NCBI RefSeq assembly: GCF_016283395.1
Contig: NZ_JAEEMU010000033.1
Span: 186,001 to 250,000 of the forward strand
Direction of reading: 5' to 3'
DNA length: 64,000 nucleotides
Origin: Ruminococcus sp.
Lineage (GTDB): Bacteria > Bacillota_A > Clostridia > Oscillospirales > Ruminococcaceae
Made by a program: the position numbers and the translations under genes
Part shown: positions 8,966 through 16,944 of the stretch, one piece after another
Numbering within the stretch: the first letter of the stretch is position 1
Layout: each line of letters begins with the position of its first letter
Notes under the pieces: generated by a model
Databases searched by the model: none
What the model saw: only the letters and a program-made list of their open reading frames with translations
What the model was told of the DNA's origin: nothing

Positions 8966-8998
8966 AAGGGCGGATATTTCAGTTATCCGCCCTTGTTG
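8966..8998. terminator. Terminator between folC and the convergent lipoprotein gene
   Basis: Stem AAGGGCGGATA / TATCCGCCCTT with loop TTTCAGT, followed by TGTTGTTT on the plus strand and A-rich on the other side; it can serve both convergent genes. Confidence 0.75.
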
Positions 8999-8999
8999 T

Positions 9000-9836
9000 T
9001 TATGTGTAATTGTATGAGCAGGCTTTCCATGTGCCGCCGTCGTTAACTGCATTAACTGAGAATGTCTTTACTCCGCTGCCTGTTGCTATAGGCACGGTGA
9101 ACGAAAGTGAGCCGCCTGTCACGCTTGTTATAGTTGGATCACCCTGATATCCGAATCCGCAGTTCCTTGATTCGTTCAGATAATACAGCTCGCCGCCGAA
9201 CTCCTTGAACGTAGGCGAATCGCCAGAGTAGAGACCGCTGTATTTATATACAAGGTCGCCGCAGATAAGGGTATTGACGTAATTTATAACATCGTTAACA
9301 GTTGAAAAACGGTTATCAGTTACCTTGCTGTAGGACTGACCGCCGTCCTGTATCGAAGTATTCGGGTCTAAAGATACATAAAAACCGCCTGCTATATTGT
9401 CGAGTCTGTCAAGCGACTGCATGATATTCTTTGCTACGGGAACGTATTCCGAATAATTATTTGCAGCAGCTGCCTGCTGTGCAGGTGAAGCTGTTACCTC
9501 GGGCGGATCGGCTTTTGGTGGCTGAGCAGTTATGACCTGCTGTGTCTGAACAGGGGCTTCCTGCTGCTGTTGTGCCTGTGGCTGTTCTGCCTGCGGTGTC
9601 TGCTGTACAGGAGCGGCTTCCTGTTGCTGCTGTTGTACCTGCTGAACATTATTATCGGCAGCAGCCTGCTGTGTATCGGCTGATTGTACGTTGTTGCTTG
9701 GTGCGTTTGTAGGGGTAGAGACAGACCAGTTTGCAGAGCGCGGAGTCGTGCTTTCATATGTTTCGAGAGTGCATGACGCTAACGAACTGCATACCAATCC
9801 TGAAATAAGCACTACGGTAAGAATGTGTTTTTTCAT
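9000..9836 (-). CDS. Lipoprotein with Gln-rich linker and IseA-like C-terminal domain
   Basis: 278 residues. A lipoprotein signal ends at LASC (Cys about 22). A very Gln/Pro/Ala-rich linker (about residues 45-120, for example QQVQQQQQEAAPVQQ) is followed by a globular domain of about 150 residues. That domain aligns well with the second lipoprotein at 10771-11487: TDNRFSTVNDVINYV / TDSRFSTVDDVKKYI, ICGDLVYKYSGLY / ICGSLLDRYSVLY, then a GCGF motif. The domain faintly recalls the IseA DL-endopeptidase inhibitor family, but this is a weak resemblance from memory. Likely attached to the outer face of the membrane and reaching into the wall. Confidence 0.75.
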   Translation of the reverse strand: MKKHILTVVLISGLVCSSLASCTLETYESTTPRSANWSVSTPTNAPSNNVQSADTQQAAADNNVQQVQQQQQEAAPVQQTPQAEQPQAQQQQEAPVQTQQVITAQPPKADPPEVTASPAQQAAAANNYSEYVPVAKNIMQSLDRLDNIAGGFYVSLDPNTSIQDGGQSYSKVTDNRFSTVNDVINYVNTLICGDLVYKYSGLYSGDSPTFKEFGGELYYLNESRNCGFGYQGDPTITSVTGGSLSFTVPIATGSGVKTFSVNAVNDGGTWKACSYNYT

Positions 9837-10006
9837 GTTGGATTCCCTCTTTTTTAACGGTAAGTATTATGGTTTTCCTTTAAGTAATACTATGATACCT
9901 ATTTTTTAGCCATTTTTCAAGAGTAAATTTCAACGAACTTTTTACCGCAATGTTATTATTTTAGTATATTTAGCTGTAGAAAAGACGCTTTTCGGGTGTG
10001 AACTCA

Positions 10007-10035
10007 TTGACAACATGACATACGATTGCTATAAT
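10007..10035 (+). promoter_or_regulatory. Consensus promoter of the PEBP-like lipoprotein gene
   Basis: TTGACA (10007-10012), 17-base spacer, TATAAT (10030-10035), 43 bases before the start codon. Confidence 0.9.
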
Positions 10036-10077
10036 AAATGTATCTTTATTCATCATAATATACGAAAGGATCTTGCT

Positions 10078-10737
10078 ATGAACTTCAAAAAAACTGTATT
10101 TACAGCCGTTCTCAGCTTTGCAGCCATTGCTCTGACAGGCTGCAGCGACAGTAAAAATGACACGCAGAAAGATATTTCCACTGACATAAAAACAACTACA
10201 TCTGTACAGGATACAACAGATGCAGTTTTAACTACAGAAGCCGAAACGACTACAAAATCGGAAGCTCCTGCTGCTTTCCTTGATGAGCTGACGACCTTCG
10301 ATGTTTCTTCGGAAAATCTCCATGACGGTGTGTGGGACTCTGTTATTTCAAACACAAGCAACGGAGAGAACCATTCTCCACAGATTTCATGGGAGAGTGT
10401 TGAAAACGCAGAGAGCTACGTCATATACATGATCGACACATCGGCAGGCAACTGGATGCACTGGAAATCAAACGGAGTCACAGATACTTCACTTCCCGAG
10501 GGCTGGGCAAGTGAGTCGGAGTATGTAGGACCATATCCGCCAAAGGGTGCTCCTCACGATTACGAGATATATGTGTTTGCACTTAAAAAGCCTGTTGAGG
10601 AGATAAAAGGCTGGTTTGACAGCAATAACAATAAATTCTTTGAGAATTTAAGCTTACTTGATACCGATGCAGACGGCACAAGCGGAAATATTATCTCATA
10701 CGGTCATATCACCGGTACATACACCAACGGCGACTAA
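10078..10737 (+). CDS. PEBP/YbhB-type phospholipid-binding lipoprotein
   Basis: 219-residue protein. A lipoprotein signal ends at LTGC (Cys about 22). A Thr/Asp/Glu linker (TTEAETTTKS) is followed by a phosphatidylethanolamine-binding (PEBP/Raf kinase inhibitor-like) domain: SPQISWESVENAESYVIYMI, NWMHWKSNGV and GPYPPKGAPHDYEIYVFALK. The usual DPDAP ligand-site motif is replaced by IDTSAGN. It ends DGTSGNIISYGHITGTY. The start is the ATG at 10078, with AAAGGA 7 bases upstream; the open frame continues upstream but lies within the promoter. Biological ligand unknown. Confidence 0.87.
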   Translation: MNFKKTVFTAVLSFAAIALTGCSDSKNDTQKDISTDIKTTTSVQDTTDAVLTTEAETTTKSEAPAAFLDELTTFDVSSENLHDGVWDSVISNTSNGENHSPQISWESVENAESYVIYMIDTSAGNWMHWKSNGVTDTSLPEGWASESEYVGPYPPKGAPHDYEIYVFALKKPVEEIKGWFDSNNNKFFENLSLLDTDADGTSGNIISYGHITGTYTNGD

Positions 10738-10740
10738 CAA

Positions 10741-10768
10741 AAAAGGGACGGTTTGACCGTCCCTCTTG
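10741..10768. terminator. Terminator between convergent lipoprotein genes
   Basis: Stem GGGACGGT / ACCGTCCC (10745-10752, 10756-10763), A run before and CTTGTTTT after. Usable from both sides. Confidence 0.85.
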
Positions 10769-10770
10769 TT

Positions 10771-11487
10771 TTATCTTGCATTTTCTGCGCCGCCGTCAAC
10801 AGTGAACGAACTTGCTTTCCAGAGTCCGTTATCCTTAACAGCCTTTACTACTAATTCAGAATCACCGCCGAAATTGTCAAACTTCACGGTTATTGTAAAT
10901 GACTCATCTGTTACATCTGTGATAACAGGCTCATTTATGAATGAGAAGCCGCATCCTCTGGCAAGTTTATTGAAGTAGAGCGTACCGTCATAATCCTTGA
11001 AGAAAGGCGCATTGCCCTGATAAAGGACGCTATATCTGTCAAGAAGTGAGCCGCAGATAGAATCAGTAATATACTTCTTTACATCATCAACTGTTGAGAA
11101 ACGGCTGTCAGTTACTTTTTCATATGATATAGTGCCTTCTTCTTTTGTATCAGCCGGGTCTGTGTCAACAACACCGCCGCCTATACAGTCGATATCATTC
11201 AGTTTGTTGAGGATAGCAGAAGCGTCTGTGAGGTGCTCCTGTGCAGCATCATTGTCGTTATTGTTTGCTGCTGTAGTAGTCTCTGCTGCTTCTGTAGTTG
11301 TTGTAACATCCTCTGTAGTCTCGGCAGCTGTGGTTTCTGTCTCAGTTGTCTCCGCTACAGTAGTTGTGGCAGCTGTTGTGGTCTTTGTATCTGATTTGCT
11401 GTCGGAAGACTCGTCTTTTCCGCACGAAGCAAATGTGCCGCATATCATTGCAGAAGCTATGATACACATAATAATTTTCTTTTTCAT
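10771..11487 (-). CDS. Lipoprotein, paralogue of the 9000-9836 product
   Basis: 238 residues. A lipoprotein signal ends at FASC (Cys about 21), followed by a linker of nearly pure Thr/Ala/Glu/Val (TTTVAETTETETTAAETTED). The C-terminal domain of about 145 residues is shared with the 9000-9836 lipoprotein. Conserved pieces are DSRFSTVDDVKKYI, ICGSLLDRYSVLYQGNAPFF, LYFNKLARGCGF and GLWKASSF. The ATG at 11487 is used because AGAGGT lies 6 bases upstream; an upstream start inside the frame has no such site. The PEBP lipoprotein lies between the two copies. Possible IseA-like role, unproven. Confidence 0.77.
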   Translation of the reverse strand: MKKKIIMCIIASAMICGTFASCGKDESSDSKSDTKTTTAATTTVAETTETETTAAETTEDVTTTTEAAETTTAANNNDNDAAQEHLTDASAILNKLNDIDCIGGGVVDTDPADTKEEGTISYEKVTDSRFSTVDDVKKYITDSICGSLLDRYSVLYQGNAPFFKDYDGTLYFNKLARGCGFSFINEPVITDVTDESFTITVKFDNFGGDSELVVKAVKDNGLWKASSFTVDGGAENAR

Positions 11488-11663
11488 ATTGTTACCTCTT
11501 TCTTTTTGATACACTTAAAACGTTATATGTTATATGATACACATTTTTCGCCCATAATTCAAGGCTAATATTTCACAAACTTTATTTTCTGAAATTAAAA
11601 TATTTTAGTATATATGATTTGGAGAAATGAAGTATTTTGCATACAAAAATATTATGCACAGTA

Positions 11664-11692
11664 TTGATTTCAAGCCGCTTATATGCTATTAT
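11664..11692 (+). promoter_or_regulatory. Likely promoter of the dockerin gene
   Basis: TTGATT (11664-11669), 17-base spacer, TATTAT (11687-11692). A repeat cluster lies between it and the start codon at 11835, so it would be in the 5' leader. Confidence 0.6.
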
Positions 11693-11719
11693 ATAGATGA
11701 AAACAGCGTGACGAAACTC

Positions 11720-11814
11720 AGCCTTTAGCCTTTTAGCCAATGTGTCGCCTTCGGCGAATAATTCAAATAATGTGAGCGTAAGTGAACTCTTTCGGCTAAT
11801 GGCTGTATTACTAT
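11720..11814. repeat. Dispersed repeat cluster in the dockerin gene leader
   Basis: CAGCCTTTAGCCTTTTAGCC heptads lead into the unit 11741-11787 (TGTGTCGCCTTCGGCG...GTAAGTGAAC). That unit recurs in opposite orientation at 26040-26086 and 51469-51515. A final CGGCTAATGGCT closes the cluster. Confidence 0.75.
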
Positions 11815-11834
11815 GACGCAGAGGAGTTGATATT

Positions 11835-14417
11835 ATGAAAAGAAAAATACTGGCGTTTCTGACTGCGGCAATGTGCTTTGCAAGTGCGGTGCCTTTTAAT
11901 GCCACTGCCGAAGATACAGTCAAAGGCTTGGAGGGACTGCAAGAAGCAGGCGGCAGCCTTATATCAGGTGAGCAGTCTGACGAAGATTATGTTGAATATT
12001 ATTCTAAACTCAGTGATATAAGCAAGACTGCCGAAGAAGATACTGCAAAGCTTATAATTAACAAAGACTATGCTTCCGATACAGTGAAAAGCAGCTGCAC
12101 TATAAAAAATCTCAGCAAAGACCTTACCATTGATGCAGTAGAAAAGGATATCATAGTTCTTCTTGATGAAGCCGTTCTCGAAAAGACCATAACTGTAAAA
12201 GCTTTTAAAGGCTCTGTTACGTTCTTTGTACAGGGAAGCCTTACCTGTGGAAAAGAAAGCAATGGCATCGTATGGTATGAGATATGCGACGGCTGCAAGG
12301 TCACAGACGATAAGTACATACCTATCACTTTTTACGGCTCTGAGGACTCCACTGTAACTCTGACCGATGAAGCGATATTGTGCGGCAGTCTGAGGCTTCC
12401 CTATACAGTCCTCGATGACAGGAGTACAGGTGCTTTCAAGATAGAGTATGTTTCCGAGAACGATAATAAACATTATATGATGAAGCCTACTGTCATCGGT
12501 AATGCGCTGTTAAAGAAGTACATTAACGGTGAAGGAGCTTTTGCTTACTGTGCAAAAAAAGCTGACAGCGGCGAAATTCACGAACTGACCATATCTAATG
12601 GCACAAAACAGCTCACTCTGTCCGAGGTTATACCTCTTGCCAGAAAGGGCGATAATATCACATGGTCAGACTTTACTCCATATGAAGGCGACTGGCACGG
12701 CATAGGTATGTATACTCATGTCTGCAATTACGACCTCGGCGGCGGATTTTTCCTGCTTGTTGAGGGCAATCCTCCCGAAGAACCTGCTGTTGTAGAGCTG
12801 TACAAAGACGGCTATGAGAACCGCATTGATATCCGCAAGGACGATATTGACGAGTTTATGGCATGGGCTTCGGATTTTTACCATGCTTCCGAGCTCGATA
12901 CAGCCGAAACGAAAATGACACTTGACGATGTTATCACTCTTTCCAAGAAAGGCAATGCCCTTGACTGGTCGGATTTCATGATATACAGCGGTCAGGAGTC
13001 AGGTCACGGTTATACTGAGTGGAGGTTTGAGCTTGAGGACGGTTATACTCTTCGTGTCATGGGCGAAAGCAAGGAGCAAGCTCCCGAAAAAATAACTCTT
13101 TACCGCAATGACCAGATAAAAGGATGTGAAGAGATAGACATACGGACAGACGATGTTAAAGTATTTCTGGAAAGCAAACAGTATTACTTCAATGAGATAG
13201 GCTCTATGACTAAGAACGAGCTAAAGGCTCTGTTTGCCAAAAAGGGACTTACAGAGGATAAGGGCTACGGCGTATGGACTAAAGAAGAAGCAGCCGCTGT
13301 GCTCAAAGACAATACCTTTACGGTGATCCTTAAACCCGATGCCCGTTATGTTACAAAGGACGGAACAGAAGTCCTCAACGAAGCTTCAAGCGTTGCGGAA
13401 TTGCTGAAATATGATGACTACAACACTGTACAGGCGAATTACCTTGATTTTGCTACAAAACTGCCCCGTGACGAGATTTTCTTATTATTTATAAACACTG
13501 AGATACGCACTGAGAAAAACGAAAAGGGCGAATATGTTTACAGGAGATATTTCCATTATAACTTTGGTTCTATGTTCAATGATGAGGAAACTCAGATAAA
13601 AAAGATAACCACTGCACTGAATTATCTCCAGTTAAATCCGTATCTGGACGGCTTTGAGCTGAACACGAATACTGCTTACGGCGGAACAACAGACTCTGAA
13701 ATAAAAGGCGATGCAAACTGTGACGGCGAAGTTGATATGTCCGATGTTGTGCTTGTAATGCAGGCTCTTGCAAATCCAAATAAATACGGATTAAACGGTA
13801 ACGCTGAGCATCATCTTACAGCACAGGGCAAACTCAACGGCGATATGAACGGTGACGGACTTACTGTCGGCGATGCACAGGCTATACAGAAGAAGCTCCT
13901 CGGTATCACAGAGAACGAAGCTCCCGTTATCAAATTAAGCACTGTCATACCTCAAAAAGGAAGCGAATATGTTGAATTGAAGCCTTATGAGTCAATGGCA
14001 AGCAGCTACAATCCCGTACTCAGTTCTCTTGACGGAATAGGCGTGTGGTTTGAGTTTGAGTCCGAAAAATATCCCCTTACTCTGACCGCTGACAAGGGTA
14101 CTTTCAAGACATACACCTATAAAAGCGGCGGTATAGGCACAGTTGATGAAGTTGGCTCGACTTACGAGGTAGGCAAAAGCGGCTCTGTAAGCTGGGTGCC
14201 CGATGATATAAGTATCCCTATCGGCTATGAAGCCAAGATAAAGGTAACAGGTGACGACAACGGCAAGAGCGTTGACCTGGGCACTCTCGTTGTCAACAAA
14301 AATCCCAACAGCAGTGAGAGTGCAGTCTTTGTAACTCTGCAAAAACCCAATACTTCCGCAAGCAGTCAGCCATTCCCGAAGCTCAGCGATATCGTAACTA
14401 TTGACAACGATTATTAA
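11835..14417 (+). CDS. Secreted dockerin protein, frame interrupted by a stop
   Basis: 860 residues with a Sec signal (MKRKILAFLTAAMCFASAVP). Two related modules of about 85 residues follow near 259-345 and 361-445 (LTLSEVIPLARKGDNITWSD / MTLDDVITLSKKGNALDWSD), each ending in DIR-DD-hydrophobic. A type I dockerin lies near 625-690, with two calcium-loop repeats (GDANCDGEVDMSDVVLVMQA and GDMNGDGLTVGDAQAI). Next comes a beta-rich module (GIGVWFEFESEKYPLTLTAD...YEVGKSGSVSW). The TAA at 14415 is followed in the same frame by a second copy of that module. The dockerin implies docking to a cohesin of a cellulosome-like complex. No catalytic domain is recognisable. GAGGAGTTGATATT precedes the ATG. 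Confidence 0.85.
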   Translation: MKRKILAFLTAAMCFASAVPFNATAEDTVKGLEGLQEAGGSLISGEQSDEDYVEYYSKLSDISKTAEEDTAKLIINKDYASDTVKSSCTIKNLSKDLTIDAVEKDIIVLLDEAVLEKTITVKAFKGSVTFFVQGSLTCGKESNGIVWYEICDGCKVTDDKYIPITFYGSEDSTVTLTDEAILCGSLRLPYTVLDDRSTGAFKIEYVSENDNKHYMMKPTVIGNALLKKYINGEGAFAYCAKKADSGEIHELTISNGTKQLTLSEVIPLARKGDNITWSDFTPYEGDWHGIGMYTHVCNYDLGGGFFLLVEGNPPEEPAVVELYKDGYENRIDIRKDDIDEFMAWASDFYHASELDTAETKMTLDDVITLSKKGNALDWSDFMIYSGQESGHGYTEWRFELEDGYTLRVMGESKEQAPEKITLYRNDQIKGCEEIDIRTDDVKVFLESKQYYFNEIGSMTKNELKALFAKKGLTEDKGYGVWTKEEAAAVLKDNTFTVILKPDARYVTKDGTEVLNEASSVAELLKYDDYNTVQANYLDFATKLPRDEIFLLFINTEIRTEKNEKGEYVYRRYFHYNFGSMFNDEETQIKKITTALNYLQLNPYLDGFELNTNTAYGGTTDSEIKGDANCDGEVDMSDVVLVMQALANPNKYGLNGNAEHHLTAQGKLNGDMNGDGLTVGDAQAIQKKLLGITENEAPVIKLSTVIPQKGSEYVELKPYESMASSYNPVLSSLDGIGVWFEFESEKYPLTLTADKGTFKTYTYKSGGIGTVDEVGSTYEVGKSGSVSWVPDDISIPIGYEAKIKVTGDDNGKSVDLGTLVVNKNPNSSESAVFVTLQKPNTSASSQPFPKLSDIVTIDNDY

Positions 14418-15083
14418 AAAAACAAAGGCTATAAGGGAATAGGCATATCCCTTGAATTCGACTCTAAGGACTACCCCATAGCTCTGACAGCTGCCGAAGG
14501 CGGTTTTGTTGTTGAAAATACCGACAGCAGCACAGGTATGTACAAGATCCTTGGAAAGACCTGTGAAGTAGGCAAAAGCGGCATGGTGATATGGGAGCCG
14601 CTTGAAAAATATATGTCCTATGATTACGAGTTTAATTTCAGTCCCGAACGCTTGGATATCGAGGTACTGGTGGAGGCTATTGACGGCGACAGGCGTGTTG
14701 AACTTGGCAAAATTTATATAGCTCAGGTCGAGCGCACTAAATTTACTGCATCGCTTGACGCGAAGGTTGTAAGTCCGTATAGAGCAGTCATTGCTGACAA
14801 GACCTATGTATACGAAAAAGAGGGCGTGGGCAGCGATTTCACTATCACCTTTAATGCCGACGGTACTTACGGATACTATGAGGGCGTTTTAAGCAGCTAC
14901 AAGGGCGCAGGAACATGGAAAGTATCAGATGATACCGTTATAATGACAGAGGGTGTTTCCAAAAAAGTCAACTACCTGAAAATACAGGGCAGCGACCTTG
15001 TCTACATCGCAGAAAACTCGGATAATTTCTACTATATCACCGTCAAGGACGGGGAGAAATTCTTAGTTAAGTCCGAAGAATAA
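14418..15083 (+). pseudogene. In-frame continuation of the dockerin protein beyond a TAA stop
   Basis: The frame of the preceding gene stays open for 221 more codons after TAA. It starts KNKGYKGIGISLEF, continues DSKDYPIALTAAEGG and CEVGKSGMVIWEP, and so repeats the beta module just upstream. A C-terminal domain follows with DFTITFNADGTYGYYEG and AGTWKVSDDTVIMTEG, ending VKDGEKFLVKSEE. An internal ATG at 14538 gives a 181-codon piece, but no Shine-Dalgarno sequence or signal peptide accompanies it. Best explained as the severed C-terminus of one 1,082-codon gene; sequencing error or regulated readthrough are alternatives. Confidence 0.75.
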
Positions 15084-15098
15084 ACCGAATATACAAAA

Positions 15099-15127
15099 AG
15101 AAGCTCCGCATTTGCGGAGCTTTCTTC
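15099..15127 (+). terminator. Terminator after the dockerin frame
   Basis: Stem AAGCTCCGC / GCGGAGCTT (15101-15109, 15114-15122) followed by TCTTC. It closes the extended frame at 15083 rather than the stop at 14417, which supports one original gene. Confidence 0.85.
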
Positions 15128-15362
15128 GAGCTGAGCCAGCTCGACCGCTTCCACGTTGTCGCTTGCAAGCTCGCTCACTATTATCTATACCCATAATCGT
15201 ACATCGCTTAGGGTGCTTTTAATTATGAATTATGAATTAAATACGCCGCCCCTACATAGTGTCATTTGGAGTTAATGCGTAACTGACGGGCGAGCGGAAC
15301 TCGCCCCTACAGTGCGTTCATGTTATTCGCAGCGTAAGGCACGGACGGCTAACGGCTAATCA
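15128..15362. repeat. Dispersed repeat cluster, large
   Basis: No gene. Contains the composite unit 15152-15255 (TTGTCGCTTGCAAGCTCGCT, then CGTACATCGCTTAGGGTGC, a TTATGAATTA pair and CCGCCCCTACA), which recurs at 29112-29209 and inverted at 24673-24777. Also a GGGCGAG / CTCGCCC hairpin with CCTACA tail (about 15281-15307), also seen near 37670. GACGGCTAACGGCTAAT abuts the stop codon of the next minus-strand gene. Confidence 0.8.
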
Positions 15363-16223
15363 CCTGCGGAAGCCTGTTGGTCTTGGAGGAAGTCCCCATT
15401 TATTTGCGCCTTCGCTTGGTCTGCACCAGAATATGATGATCACGATACATATTGGCAGCATCAACAGATAGAAAAGTCCGATCAATGCACCTGTCGATCT
15501 ATCGTCTATGGTCAAACCGTACAGTGCAGTAGCTACCGATATATACGCCATAACAACAGCTGCAATTATCGGACCTGCTATCCACCAGCCTGACTTTCCA
15601 GCATCATGCAGTCTCCTTACTCCAACGGAAGTGCTTGGCACAAACATTATAACTTCGACAACATAACTTAACCCGTTAGCAGCCGATAGGCTCATAAAGA
15701 GTCCCATAAACCATATTCCGATACCCACAATGAAGGAAAACAGAACAGAATACCAGAATTCGCTTCGTGTTGAGCGTCCTTTGAAATTGGCAAAGTTCTT
15801 GAAAAACAGAGCTATCGCTTCTCCGAACTCAACATACTTTGGACTTTCGTCCTTAGTATTGAAATATCTCGGGTCATAGCCAAAAGGCGGCTGACCGTAA
15901 CCATAGGGCTGACCATACATATTAGGCTGTCCGTATGGATTTGGTTGACCGTATGGGTTTGGCTGTCCGTAGGGATTTGGCTGACCGTATGGGTTTGGCT
16001 GTCCGTATGGGTTAGGCTGACCGTTATAGCCCTGAGAGCCGTTTCCTGCCTGCGGAGCGTTATTACCGCCTGATGGCTGAGTAGTTGCGCCCTGATTTGC
16101 AGGCGGAGGCACAGGAACAGAAGATATATCGTTCATTCCAGTATTATTATCAACAATCGCACCGCAGTTCTCACAGTATTTATCCCACGGTTTGAGCTCG
16201 TAATTACAGTATTTGCATCTCAC
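15360..16223 (-). CDS. DUF805 membrane protein with zinc ribbon and GQPNPY repeats
   Basis: 287 residues from a GTG at 16223, chosen because AGGGGTG lies about 5 bases upstream; a GTG three codons earlier is too close to it. The N-terminal zinc ribbon is CKYC ... CENC. A disordered linker has six [17 protein letters not shown] repeats (about residues 68-115). A DUF805 domain follows with [18 protein letters not shown], four hydrophobic segments and the family motif [15 protein letters not shown]. Function unknown. The stop TGA is followed at once by TTAGCCGTTAGCC repeats. A second zinc-ribbon/GQP-repeat protein is at 41771-43354. Confidence 0.85.
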   Translation of the reverse strand: MRCKYCNYELKPWDKYCENCGAIVDNNTGMNDISSVPVPPPANQGATTQPSGGNNAPQAGNGSQGYNGQPNPYGQPNPYGQPNPYGQPNPYGQPNPYGQPNMYGQPYGYGQPPFGYDPRYFNTKDESPKYVEFGEAIALFFKNFANFKGRSTRSEFWYSVLFSFIVGIGIWFMGLFMSLSAANGLSYVVEVIMFVPSTSVGVRRLHDAGKSGWWIAGPIIAAVVMAYISVATALYGLTIDDRSTGALIGLFYLLMLPICIVIIIFWCRPSEGANKWGLPPRPTGFRR

Positions 16224-16299
16224 AACAACCACCCCTATATAACTGATGATATAATTCTATCAAAAAACCTATTCTTTGTCAATATCCCTGCGTATAAAA

Positions 16300-16324
16300 C
16301 AAAAAAGCTCCCTGACGGGAGCTT
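16300..16324 (-). terminator. Terminator of the ylxM-ffh-rpsP-khpA run
   Basis: On the minus strand AAGCTCCC GTCA GGGAGCTT followed by a T run (AAAAAAC on the plus strand), just after the khpA stop. Confidence 0.9.
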
Positions 16325-16331
16325 ATCATAC

Positions 16332-16565
16332 TTATTCGATCGTAACAGAGACCTTCTGGTCCTTTTTAGCTGCGCCAGCGCGCATTATTGTACGGAGTGC
16401 CTTTGCGATCCTGCCCTGCTTACCGATAACTCTGCCCATATCGTCAGGAGCTACGTTAAGGTGGAATACGATAACGCCCTCTTCATCGGGAGCATCTTCG
16501 GTAATATTGATAGCGGACTTGTCTTCTACGAGGCCTGCTGCGATAGCATAAAGTAAATCTTTCAT
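16332..16565 (-). CDS. khpA: KH-domain RNA-binding protein KhpA
   Basis: 77-residue single KH-domain protein; in Firmicutes KhpA pairs with KhpB/Jag and affects cell elongation and RNA binding. It shows the KH loop VIGKQGRIAKALRTIMRA and the N-terminal MKDLLYAIAAGLVEDKSAI. The ATG at 16565 has GGAGG upstream at good spacing; a longer frame upstream has none. It follows rpsP, the usual gene order in Firmicutes. Confidence 0.93.
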   Translation of the reverse strand: MKDLLYAIAAGLVEDKSAINITEDAPDEEGVIVFHLNVAPDDMGRVIGKQGRIAKALRTIMRAGAAKKDQKVSVTIE

Positions 16566-16637
16566 AGTAAAACCTCCGTTCAAGCTCTGGGACAGAGGCA
16601 GAGACCTTACGCCTCTCCTCTTCCATTAAGCTTTAGA

Positions 16638-16880
16638 TCAAAGAACTCCCTCTTTCTTGAGGAGCTCCTTTACTGTATCAGTAGGCTGAGCACCATTAGC
16701 GATCCAAGTCTTAGCCTTATCAGCGTCGATCTTAACAACTGATGGCTCCTTTGTAGGATCATAGAAACCGATCTCTTCGATGAAACGACCGTCTCTTGGG
16801 TATCTTGAATCAGCAACTACTACACGATAGAAAGGAGCCTTCTTAGCACCCATTCTTCTGAGTCTGATCTTTACTGCCAT
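16638..16880 (-). CDS. rpsP: 30S ribosomal protein S16
   Basis: 80 residues, usual length. Typical start [20 protein letters not shown], followed by [21 protein letters not shown]. Part of the 30S assembly core. GGAGGTGAATACAA precedes the ATG. It lies in the conserved ylxM-ffh-rpsP-khpA cluster. Confidence 0.97.
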   Translation of the reverse strand: MAVKIRLRRMGAKKAPFYRVVVADSRYPRDGRFIEEIGFYDPTKEPSVVKIDADKAKTWIANGAQPTDTVKELLKKEGVL

Positions 16881-16944
16881 TTGTATTCACCTCCGTAATT
16901 GATAATGTGATATATTCAAGCGGCGGGAGACCGCATTGAAAGCT

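Noticed and set aside
8324..9052. Minus-strand open frame of 242 codons opposite folC
   Set aside because: It overlaps the conserved folC frame and the folC terminator, and its translation shows no domain.
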